Of a DNA stretch of 64,000 bases, positions 38,408 through 49,882 are shown in pieces (position 1 is the stretch's first letter; the number at the start of each line of letters is the position of its first letter). The stretch covers positions 58,320,539-58,384,538 of the forward strand of contig CM037874.1 of the NCBI GenBank assembly GCA_021292105.1, given 5' to 3'. This stretch comes from Anadara kagoshimensis (lineage: Eukaryota > Mollusca > Bivalvia > Arcoida > Arcidae). A program made the position numbers and the translations under genes. The notes beneath the pieces are model-generated. The model did no database searches. It was not told the origin of the DNA and worked only from the letters and a program-made list of their open reading frames with translations.

Positions 38408-38520
38408 TTAAGAAGTCACAGTGTCGTATTTTGATATTTTGTATTTGTAGGTCATTAAGAGGTCATAGTGTCATAATTTTGATATTTTGTATTTGTAGGT
38501 CATTAAGAGGTCACAGTGAC

Positions 38521-39970
38521 AGAACAGCCATATCAGCCACGAGACATTTATCTCATGTAAACCATTTTCCATTATAAACTTTATACTAATATAAAAAAAG
38601 GCAAAGATCTGTTGTGTTAATTCATTATGTCAGCTGATCATTCATGTGGTCATCATGTGATTGTCATGTGACTTAATATATAATAATAATTATTATGATA
38701 ATAGCATTTTTATTCTTGGGGAGCCAAATCTTGTATTCTAGCTAAATTTATAAGTGCATATCACGGCTGAATTGTTTTAAATAAACTGTTGATATTACAA
38801 TTGCTTTAAGACTTAGTGCTAATGATGAATTAGAAAGTGCTTTTGACGAAAGTTATTAAGAATATGGGATCAAAGACACAGAGGCCATTTATGGTGCAGA
38901 GTATTACTAGAAGATGACACAGAGTCGGAAATTATAAAGCCAAAGAAAGTTAAATATGGCTTTGTCATCGTAGGAATTATTGGATGATTCAGTCACAAAA
39001 AAATACAAATAAATCATTTCAGATAATTGTGCTTTCAGTTTAATGCCAGTATGGACTTTAAAAAATTTTGATATGAAATACTATCTATAGAATTGTGATT
39101 TCAACAGTGAAATTGGGATTTGTATGATTTTGAATGAAATGTAGAAAAATAATTTTCGAGTCTTATAAATTAAGACAATGCTCATATGGACATTTGATTT
39201 CATCTTGGTATGTCGCTTTATACTGTTAAGGAATACAAATTCAGTCAAAATGATATACAGTACTCGGACAGGATTTCAACCAGTTTGCTGTTACATGCAA
39301 TTTTGGAATGGAAATTTATTCAAAATTGAATATGGAAAAAGTATTTTCAAGTTGATTTGCCAACTTATGCCAGTAATAGCTAATAGAAATTGACTTGGGA
39401 TGAGATTGAGATGGAAAAGCTTGAGTTGTCATTGCATGACAGTATTGGAAAAAGAGTTGTTTGTACTTTTGTAATTTGGTTTGCCATTACATGGTAGAGT
39501 GAATAGAAAGTTAAAATACAGAGGAAAGTACAAAGTAGAAGATGGAATCAATTAATAACAGGTGGTTTTTTTCAGAGGGTAAAGATCTCCCAATGGACCT
39601 AATTTAATAGATATAATTTGATGTGGTATCCTATTTATGTGAATCTTTACAATTTACAAATTCTCTGTACTTATTATTAGATCAATGGTTACTATGTATA
39701 TTGTATTAAGTGTTTATGTAGAACACCTGATTTACAGTTATTTTGGATATGTCAATTTTTAATTTGAGTACAAACTCATTATAATGCCTGTTTATAATAC
39801 CTCTTTTTAACTTAGGTATACAATCTTGCTGTCTACTAAAACAAATAAGTGACAGAACCCAAGTTTCTCCTTTTAAACTGTTTGAGCAGTAAATTTTAAA
39901 ATTGAAGAATAAAACCTTGTTATAATGCCCCTATATAGCTTTGCCACCTTACTGTTTATCAAAACTGTTA
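38521..39970 (+). other. Probable ERK 3' UTR or 3' flank
   Basis: AT-rich sequence with little repeat content follows the last acceptor copy. AATAAA occurs at 38780-38785 and again at 39908-39913; either could end the transcript. A 71-codon ORF at 39178-39393 has no recognisable features. Confidence 0.35.
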
Positions 39971-39975
39971 TTATG

Positions 39976-40262
39976 GGCGGGCATGGCCGAGTGATGCTGT
40001 CACCGGCATTCTAAGTCAAGGGTTGTGGGTTCAAACCTCACTCAGGACTTGGAAATTTTCAGAGACGATTTTCATCTCCTGTCCATACTAGAGCTGTAAA
40101 AAAACTCAGTAGTCTTTCATATGAAACTCAAAACCGAGGTCCCGTGTCTCAATGCATGCTAAAGACACCTCTGTAGAGTTCAAAAAAGAGTAGGCCACAT
40201 TTGGTGGCTACAGGGGACGCTTACAACTTAAGCGATTGAAACAGACAGATCTAAGTAAAACA
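39976..40262 (+). mobile_element. tRNA-derived SINE, third type of head
   Basis: The head gggcatggccgagtgatgct and the B-box-like gggttcaaacc resemble a tRNA-Ser/Leu. The body ends near cttaagcgattgaaacagac. It cannot fold as a complete modern tRNA by eye. Confidence 0.6.
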
Positions 40263-40711
40263 AAAACAAATACATACCCAAGTTATCAAACAAGCGACTT
40301 TTAAAGCTTCTGAGCAGCAAAATTTAAAACTACAGCCTTTATTTAATATACAGTAAGTAATTTATTATAATGATATATAATGCTAGACTAAAGACAACTG
40401 TTTCAAAAATTCTTTCAACTCATTTGAACTTATACGTAAAGATCACCAACTTAAATAAGATAAACAGTGCTTCAGATTATGACTTGGCTGTATCATTCTT
40501 GTATATTTTGAAAAATAATGCACTATATTTGCCTCAAATGGGTCCACATGGCATGAAAGTTATTTTCTTAACCCAAATTTGTTAGTCAATCCTGTCAAAA
40601 ACTACATCTTTGAGTTTGATTTTGGTTTTTTGATTTTCATAATCTGTCGGAACATCTCTAATGTCTATGTTTATCCCGTAATTGGCACATAGACAGATAC
40701 CCCTGACTCTA

Positions 40712-41005
40712 CACTCTATGTGTCAATTGTTGCATTAACATTCAAAGAGAGTTTTGTCAGTTTGAATGTTAATGCAACAATTAACGTATCGCTGTCCATG
40801 CCCACAATGTTCCGACAAAGGTCCAACATGCTTGAATTAGAAGGAAAAAGAATGAAAACTTGGCCTGAATTGTGCTATTTAATGATGTCACTGACACTAG
40901 TATGTCACTAGTTGCCTTGAAGCTGCTTTGCTACCGTGATGGCGGCCAGTGTTGGAACATGTTCGGCGTGGTCGGCGAAACGTCAATTGACACATAGAGA
41001 GTTTT
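40712..41005. mobile_element. Inverted-repeat element with an inner palindrome
   Basis: Ends ctctatgtgtcaattg and caattgacacatagag are inverted. Near the left end gttgcattaacattcaaa is mirrored by tttgaatgttaatgcaac, giving a 18-bp-arm hairpin. Confidence 0.7.
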
Positions 41006-41009
41006 GTTA

Positions 41010-44000
41010 GTTAATGTTTTTAACCAAATTCACCCTTTTCAATAGAAATCTCTGATCCCCGTGTCTCTTTTAAAAATACAAACCGATATAATCCCCATTC
41101 CCATAGAAACAGTTAATTTTCATTGAGTCCTACATTACATGTAGTTTATGGTTATGGTAAATGTTTGAACTATCATGTTTATCAAGTTGACAGCCAGGTG
41201 TTGTATTATATATATGTTGTACATTTTAAAACATGGAAGTTATTACTATTTTGTTATAAAGTTATATATATATATACATGTAGATCATGTTCTGATAACT
41301 ATATACATTGTAGATCATTTCTGTATAACATTAAGGTGTATACAATGTAGAAATGTTTATTAATGGAAGGTTACAGTTTATTGTCATAAAATTGAATAAT
41401 GTTTTGGTACATTTCCTGTCATATTCATTCGTAACTCAGTTGGCAATATTTTGATATTGTAAAATATACTACTGTCTAAATTTGCACCGAGTTAAAATCT
41501 GTAAATCCTCAATAACTAAGGTATACTTTCCATGCAAAGTATTTCCTTAGTTAAATTTGGTTAAATATATGCTTGTCTTTTGTAAATTTTTTCAACCTCT
41601 TGAAAAAAAAATGTTTTTCTTAATTTTGGTCCAAGCACTATTGATGAGAAATAGTATTCCGAAACGGTTGTCTAGTGCTGTAAAATTAACACTGGTATAA
41701 TATATAATTGAAGAATGTTTTTGTAGATTTTATGTAATATTTGTTGATATTTTTCCCTGGAAACATGTTCAGATGAAACCTTTTCACCAACTCCCAACCC
41801 CACCTTAAAAGCAAATTTCTCCACAACATTTACAGAATTTTCCCCGAAGATATTTTTATTAAAGCAGCAATACCCCTTTTCAATTTTAAAGTGGGTTTCT
41901 TTATAAAATTCATTGAATTTTCCCCTAAAAACATTATTCAATTGAAACTTTTCATTAAAGACAGCAACACCACACCATGTTAAAGACGTTTTTTCTATAA
42001 ACATTCATGGAACCTTCCTGAATTTCCCCCTATTCAGAGGAGATCTTTTTACCAAGGACACAGACAGCCCACCTCTACTTTTTAATGACAGTGGTATATG
42101 CTGGGTATTGGACACTCTAAATAAACCTTTACAAATTAGACACTAAGTTGATAATAACATATTGTGTTTGAGACAATTCACTGTATAGCTGTTTGTTTCA
42201 TTTAATTTCTGCAATTTGATTTTGTTGTTAAAACAATATCATGACAACTAAGCCTGTTGTAAAGGCTTGCCCTCATATTGCTATCTTAGTGTGGCTACAA
42301 TACAAATTTCTGCTATTTTACTTTAGCTGGTAACATGTTGATATAAGTGAAATAGTCTTGCCACAAAAGAATCACATTCTCATTACATAAGATCATGATG
42401 TTGTACAGGGCATTGTATAATTTTAAAATGCTGTGTAGATAATGGTTGTATTTTGCTCCACATTTTATCATCATTAACTGTGTTCTTAATCTTCTGTCTT
42501 CAATTTTTCTACTAGGTAACAAAATATTCTTTTTTCAGTTACAGTATACTATCTTCTCCAAAAATTAATATTATTCAACATTTTAAGCAGGTCACAATAC
42601 CCTGCTTTGATCACAACACAGTTACCAGGGTTTCACAGGAAGTATTTTTAAAGTGCCACATATATCAAGAAATTCCAAGTCATTAATTATTGTTTTCATT
42701 AAGGACAAGCCAATGACCGAGACATTAACTCATGGTGTATTTAAATAATCAGCAATGTTTTTCCCCATCAAGTCATTGAGTTATTTTTGAGTACCTTCAG
42801 TACTTTGATTTGTGGTACAATTTTTCGGCATTCTTGGTGCATGTCGGTCAGTCTTTATTTTAATAAATTATTTATTTATACAGAAAGATTTTATGAACTT
42901 TTAGATGGATTATACACTTAAGCTCTTATTTTGATATCTTTATTATTTTTCACATCAAAATATACCTATTGGTACAATTAGGAATTAGCCCGTTTTGATG
43001 ATGCTGCAGGGATGGAGATTAGCAGTAGGGGGCAGCCCAATAGCCCATAACCCCTAGAATTTTGACTGGCTTCCTAGATTCTAGATAATTTTGTCATGAA
43101 TTTCATGGTTAGGAGAATTTGAATTGAATTTGTAGCTACTGCAGGTAACATTATTTTCACCCAAGTGAAAAATTCCTTACCATGACCATTGAGGGTTTAT
43201 TCATGAATACAGTTTTTAACCGTATCTTCTTCCTAATCTATACACTCAACAAGTCCTGTATCAGCACAAGTGCAGTGGGTTTCCTCTAATGACTGTCTAT
43301 GTTGTATACATGTAGCCATGGGAACCATTAATTGTTAAATACAAACTAATACTAAAATGTAATTGATAACTATGGTAAATTCACGACTGATTTATAAAAA
43401 TGGCTTCAGATTTCTCCTCAACCATTTCCATGTCCTATATATACATGTATTAACATTGATATTTTTAGTTTTTCAGTATATTATATTATATAACGGAAAA
43501 ATAACATATTGTAGATATTTTTGTAAAAAAAAAAAATTGCTGTGAGTTTGAGTTCACAATTTTTGTGAAAATAAATTTTGTGTGAAATATAAGTGATCTA
43601 TATAGTAAGCCTTGACCAAGAAAATTATTAATATTCACATTTCTTTATATATAGATATATAGACTGTGTACATGGATTCTCGTTCTTTATAACAATTGAA
43701 CCATACCAGGAACATTACATATAGAAAAGAAAACTAGCTTTTTTTAACAATTTCATTTATATACATGCCGAGTTATTATAGAAACCAATGCTATATCCAG
43801 AGGGGCGTGGGGGGGGGGGGGGGGGGGGGTATCGTCATTGACTATTTATGCTGGAAAAATAATAATTTAAAATTCAGATTTTTATTTCGCTCATACAAAC
43901 TTCACTTGCCAACAGCAGTACTGTACTGAGAAAAAAATTAGGTCACCAAATAACATGGACGCATAGTTTTTACATTAAACATAGCACTGTCGTGCTGTTG

Positions 44001-44400
44001 TACAGCGTATTTGGGAAAATTGTGTTGTGGCAAGACAGAATATAACCGAAAATTCGGGGCGGGGAGGGGGGGGGGGGGGTTGGGTTCGATCTATGCATAG
44101 TCCGACGGATGTTTTTGTTTTGGAAAAGAAACAATGTACCAAACCATGTATTGCTGAATTAAATGGTAGAAAATAATAATTTCATAAATATATGAAAAAG
44201 ACAATCGGTAAAATTTAAAAAAAGTTGTACCCGATCGTTTTGTCATTTCGGATAGAGAGAAAGTAGAGTTTTGCAGATTCTACCGTCGCTATGAGGGGTA
44301 CATTCTAGCGGTTGTATGTAACTGGATCATTTGCTGTTAATCTGGGTTTTAATTAACTGCTGATTATCACTCACAATATTCCCGTTTCATGTTAATGGTG
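41010..44400. other. Intergenic, no gene seen
   Basis: No exon with recognisable coding features is seen on either strand. Short ORFs are isolated and AT-driven. A 21-G run lies at 43809-43829 and a second G-rich run at about 44056-44079. Confidence 0.55.
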
Positions 44401-44403
44401 AAG

Positions 44404-44780
44404 TACAGTTGTTTTACCAGTTCCGAATAATCCAAAATTTAAATTCAGCTCAATTAAAGGAATCGCACAATAACTTTCTCAATTTGCTTCTACTTGAATG
44501 TATGGGCATTAATTGTTTAAATAATATAAACTTCAACCGCTTCCTAAAAGGTCGACAGAGTGTTGGTGACCTAGTTTAACGATGTAAACAAATCGTGGTC
44601 ACGGAAATGCTTTTTTCAAGAAAACATCATACCACGTGTTTTTGAGGACAGGTGTCGATATTTTGGAATCAGTAAACATTTGTACTATTACACCACATAA
44701 ATTTTATTTCCTCTGCTTGTGGATGACGTCTGCAGCAGCGCTTATATGAAACCCTGTTCGGAACTGGTAAAACGACTATT
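44404..44780. mobile_element. Inverted-repeat element (CAGTTGTTTTACCAG ends)
   Basis: The left end cagttgttttaccagttccg and the right end cggaactggtaaaacgact are inverted copies about 375 bp apart. No ORF. Confidence 0.7.
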
Positions 44781-46139
44781 TAAAATTTGTACACAACACT
44801 GTACGAATTATCTCCCTTTCACGAAAGTAAAATCTAATCGATAAACAGTTTTAAAATATGACACAATTGCCTCAACATCAAAATACGTTATCATAACCTT
44901 CAAAATTAATTTAAATTTCCGTAGATTTCACGAAGAATTAATTAAACAACCTGCCGTTGCTGTTCATTTCATAAAAATTATGATTTTACATCGTAGGACG
45001 CAAACTTCTCGAACTACTTTTTATTGTAAACATGAGATCAGTTCGCCAAATAGATGCATCCAGCCGCAATATTTTACTAGATTCCGAAATGTATTCCAAA
45101 AATTTATTCCAAATATGCATATATAACCAAATGCATTACCCGACTCAGAATACATATCTCACGATAAAACAGATATATACTTCTTTCACGCTCATTTACC
45201 AGGCGCACTATTTCCAGGTGTACTCATATCTTATAATTTCATAGCAAAGAAGCTCGATATCTTGGAAGAAAGTGACAACAATGTACACGTTCACTATCGT
45301 GAACGCTGTACAAAAACGTAATATGACTTTGTAAGAAACAAATTCACGAGAAAATCGTGATGCCTGTACACCATCAATTCATTTTGCTGTTATTCCAGTG
45401 CTGAAGATGACTATCGATATATCATTATTAATTATTATAATTATTACATTTATTAAGTGTTACCAAGATCATGTATTTTTATATTTTGTTAAAGTCTGAG
45501 ACTCTTATTATTGTAATATTGTTTATTTAGCTTATTATTTCTCATTAATTTCTATGACTGTAATATCTTTGTTAAATGCTATAAGTATTAAAATTCTATT
45601 AAATGTAAAAACACTTTATTTGTAGATTTTGTCATTTATACAACATAAACAGAGCTGCCAACCCTATTTTGCGCCATTGCGGGTCTGTCCGAGATCCATC
45701 CACGGTGTGTCGCGCACTGCTACGCTAGCTGCACCACTCAGACCCGGGAAAAAATGAAAAGATTAAAAATGGTGCGCTGTTGTGTAATTTCACAGAGAAA
45801 TGTATACAGTATATGTGCGTAACGTGATTTTTCACTCGCTGGCTGCACCAAATTAATCTTGATTAGACCCTTAGTCTACCCATGTAATAACTCAAATATG
45901 ATGCAATTTACATGTGAATTCCAGTACTGCAAGTCCTCAAACTATATGCCTAATTTCGGGTCAGTCCACTTTTAAGCGAGTCAGTGGGAATTTGTGTGTA
46001 AATGCAGGATGGACCAGCAGGTTGTGGGTCAGTTGGCAGATCTGCATAATTACACGAACATCCATGAATAAATGTGTATATACCATAGGTTTACATTATA
46101 AGCATCATGTCAAATTCCATTCACAGAATAACCACTGTG

Positions 46140-46402
46140 ATAGTGCTCACTTGAGAGGTCTGACCCAAGACTTGAAAGTCGGTAGTGACTGTTAATTTGC
46201 CATGCACTTGGCATTATGAAATTATGCTGGTTCTTTCGAATGGGAACTTAAAATAAACGAGGTCTTGTGTCACGGTAGGTGTGACAAGTTAAAGAACCCT
46301 GCTGTATAATGCCATCAGCACAACACACGGGTAAAATTTCTGTACCTTCGCCTATACCTGGCGATGTCTCAATGTAATTGACTTGGACGTTAAACACCAT
46401 TA
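46140..46402 (+). mobile_element. SINE copy without clear head
   Basis: It begins ctgacccaagacttgaaag, passes ataaacgaggtcttgtg and ttaaagaaccctgctgtata, and ends ggacgttaaacaccatt. Confidence 0.72.
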
Positions 46403-47017
46403 CTATACCTGTTCATAGAATTGAAATGTAGTTTTTGAAGTATTTGAAACTGATATTTTAACTAAATTATCTAAAAGTATGCAACAAAGTCGTTTCTCTT
46501 GAAAAAATGTTTTAAAAAACTATTTTAGCTAAAAACTTTCTTTTTTTTAAAAAAACTTTAAAAAAACCCACAACACAGAAATGTTTTCATTCTTTTAGGA
46601 TTTTCAGTCTGTAATGACCAGGTTTAAACATGTATAATAATTATTGGATGACAGTTTATATGACATGTGTAAAACCCATACTTGGAGATTATTTTATTGA
46701 TTTTGGTTCCCATCACAACCATCAGTATGTAATTTTCAAATTGAAGTGATTTATGACATCTACACTAAATATTGAAATAATCATCCATGGAAAAAACGTT
46801 CGTAATTTTCAGAGGTACACTAATTTCTCAAACTCCCCAACAAATAAGTATGGCATTTACAGTTTTTGCTTGACACATCATTAATATATATATTTATATT
46901 AAAAATTAAATCAATTTCCAAGAAAAGTGTACTGAATTATATATTATAATTCTAACATTTTCATCCTTCAAAGGACTTCATTTTTGTATACTTATTTTAT
47001 ATACCATAGTTACCAAT

Positions 47018-47263
47018 CGTTCTTGAAAATGGGTAGTGACTGCTCTTGTGCCAAGGATGCGACATTACAAAATGAAAGTCATGGTTCGTTTTGGATGGGA
47101 ACTTAAAATAAACGAGGTCCCGTGTTGGCTTGGCATGATAAAGAACCCTGTTGTATAATGCCAACAGCGCAAAGCACAGGCAAAATTTCTGCACCTTCGC
47201 CTATAGCTGGTTATGTCTCGATATAAGTTAAATATTCTTGACTGGGACATTAAACACCATTCC
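47018..47263 (+). mobile_element. 5'-truncated SINE copy
   Basis: It begins tcttgaaaatgggtagtgac, passes aacgaggtcccgtg, aaagaaccctgttgtata and the tail tcttgactgggac, ending ttaaacaccatt. Confidence 0.72.
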
Positions 47264-48280
47264 TCAACTCTTTTTAAGGATGAACATGTTAGAATCAATT
47301 CAGTACACTTTTCTTGTGAATTAATTTAATTTTTGATATACATGTATTTTATAATGTGCAAGGAACTTTAAATACTGGTAACTTAAGTACAGTAAAATCA
47401 CAATATGTTTTGGGATGATAATGAGTTCTGATTATATAGACAACTTTAGTATTCTTATGCTTGTATGGGTATATCTTAATATTTTGCAATTTTGTGCTAA
47501 GCTAGTGTCAGCCAGATCACACTAGGCTACCCTGATGTGGTCATGACTGGATCGCAATGTGAATTACTGTAGGAACCACTGTGACTGCGACAGTGAAATT
47601 CTCTTTATATAGGTGCATGTCTGCTTTGTACTAATGTACACTAAGTCTTGTGGCAACTTTCTATGTGCTAGCTCACTGAGATAGCAGTTGCATAGGTTGT
47701 AGTCCCACTGGTCCATTTACCGGACACCGGGTAGGTCAACAGCGATGTGAAATTAAGTACTGTATAACAAGAAACATTTGCGAGAAAGAAATATTCGTGA
47801 TCTTCACGCTACACTTGTACCGTGAATATATCTTCTCAGCAAAAATTATTTATTTCCTTTGGTTCACTTTTCCTACAGATGGCACTGGGAAAATTTCTTA
47901 ACGTAAAATAGTTTATAGGATCAAAACTGAAAGTTTCCTACTGCTAGTATTTCTTCTTCTACAGTAACTTGTTTGTCACAAAATGCTCCAATGGGATTCC
48001 AACCCACAACCTTTAGATCTGGAGTGGGATACTCTACTGTACTACATGCTTCCACATAGAGTAAGAAATGACATTAAAACTTCATACAATGATAATATAT
48101 ATAGAGTTGTGTGGAATTGTTTTTGGGGTCAAAATGTCAATTAACTCAATATAGATTACTGTTACAGATCTTACAATACATGTCTTAGTGCGAGAAAGTT
48201 GTGAAGTTCACTTGCAAATGGTTGGTGGTTTTCCCCTGAATTCTATTTTCCCCCCACTCTGCCATCAGATCGCAAAACCA

Positions 48281-48606
48281 CTGGGGTAGCTCAGTTGGTA
48301 GAGTGCTTGCTCTGTAAATGGGAGCTAGTGAGTTTGAACCCCGGCCGGGTCTGACCCAAGACTTGAAAGTGGGTAATGACTGTTGTTTCGCCAAGCACTC
48401 TGCATTACAAAATGAAAGTCGCTGTTCTTTCGGATGGGAACTTAAAATAAACGAGGTCCCGTGTCACTATGGGCTTGGCACACTAAAGAACCCTGCTGTA
48501 TAATGCAATCAGGGAAACGCACTGGTAAAATTTCTGCACTTTTGCCTAAAGCTGGTGACGTCTTAATATACGTAAAATATTCTTGACTGAGACGTTAAAC
48601 ACTATT
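48281..48606 (+). mobile_element. Full-length tRNA-derived SINE with target duplication
   Basis: The head contains tagctcagttggtagagtgc (A box) and gagtttgaacccc (B box), then ctgacccaagacttg, ataaacgaggtcccgtgtca, taaagaaccctgctgtataa and the tail tcttgactgagacgttaaac. The 12 bp ccatcagatcgc lie before (48262-48273) and after (48622-48633) it, as expected for retroposition. Confidence 0.85.
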
Positions 48607-49482
48607 ACTAAACTCAACTCACCATCAGATCGCGAACGGCCTATAAACAATGTATGTGCACGTTTATTTTGTATTTCATTGATCCTCCTATATGAATATT
48701 CTTTATGAAAGGTCAAGCAGACAGGTCAATGTTATTTGCCTATATATGATTATTGGTAAGTGTGATAATACAACATACACAATCTTATTTTATCTGAAGT
48801 CGTTTATTTGTATTCAAGATTTTATTCAGAATACCTATCTAGAACTGATAAGTCTCATGACACTTATAATGGCACCTACACACCCAGAATGTCCAGGCAG
48901 TAGTTGAACAAGGTACATATATATACAGTAAAAATTATAGTAAATGCCCCTTGATAATTTTGCCACCCAGAACGTCCAGGAAGCTGTCAAACAAAGTAGT
49001 TCCGGCATATTTGCTTGATAAATGTAAGCATTATTATACATACAGTAACACCTTATTATAATGCCACCTTTATAACATTGCCACAGTAAAACTGTATTAC
49101 GGAGTCCCAAAAATCCATTTCATCCATGTTTATCTTTCTAAGTCTCCTTAAAATTGTTACCAAAGCCCTTTATAAATGCTTAAAGTTATACTGATTGATT
49201 GGTGGCATTGAACTGAGGTTTTACTGTATTATAATACACCAGATACTTATTTGATGACAATGCAGGCCAATCATTTTATCAAGTCCCAGAGCTACTGTGG
49301 TAACATATTTTCTGAATATTTCCCTGATAACTTAACACATGTTCTCTACCTGAATTTCTACATAACAACATCAGAATGCAGTCAGACTCGGTCATACTGA
49401 ACACTAATTGATGTGTCATGCTTAATACAGTCTTGTATAGTACAAAAGACAATTGATATTTGCTTCCGAACACACAATAATC

Positions 49483-49488
49483 TTTATT
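49483..49488 (-). terminator. PAGR1: Poly(A) signal AATAAA overlapping the PAGR1 stop codon
   Basis: On the minus strand the end reads ACT TGA followed by ATAAAG, so the bases AATAAA begin with the last base of the stop TGA. If used, the 3' UTR would be only about 15-30 nt. Confidence 0.45.
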
Positions 49489-49882
49489 CAAGTCCCTGAT
49501 GGTTCTGATGAAGGTACTTGTTTATTATCTCTACTTTCTGTTGTTGCTTCTGTAATGGACGGATTATTCGGTAATGTTTCCTGATTGGAAGTTCCTGGAT
49601 TTTCGTTTCCTTTCATTATATTTCTAATTGGTGGCATGTCAAGACTATCTTTGTATGGTGGTCGTAATGGGGTTGCCCCAGGACTTGATCTGTTAGCCGA
49701 TGTTGGAGGGGTACCGGGTGAGGATCCTGGGGATAGTCTTCCTCTCCCGCTGCCAAGTGGGGTTCTGGGTGATCTCCCCTGGACCATTCTTCTCGCAGCA
49801 CTTTGTTTTCTCTGGGTCATTATATCCTGAAGTACCTTGTCCATTCTTGCAACCTTTTTCTGTGATTTTGGTGTCTTAGACC
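49488..49882 (-). CDS. PAGR1: PAGR1 last exon
   Basis: It follows acceptor atattttag and encodes SKTPKSQKKVARMDKVLQDI, then a Ser/Pro-rich tail ending EPSGT-stop. ARxDKVLxD is the conserved helix near the family C-terminus. Confidence 0.9.

Larger units (their letters stand above)
44781..49480. other. Intergenic between ERK and PAGR1
   Basis: Holds SINE copies at about 46140-46402, 47018-47263 and 48281-48606, MITE-like pieces with cagtaaaac/ggttttactg ends at about 49040-49230, and a short hairpin near 45281-45308 (tgtacacgttcac and gtgaacgctgtaca). No gene is recognised. Confidence 0.55.

Noticed and set aside
48281-48360. A tRNA gene
   Set aside because: A- and B-box-like motifs are present, but the acceptor and anticodon stems are not complete and the unit continues into a SINE body with a target duplication.
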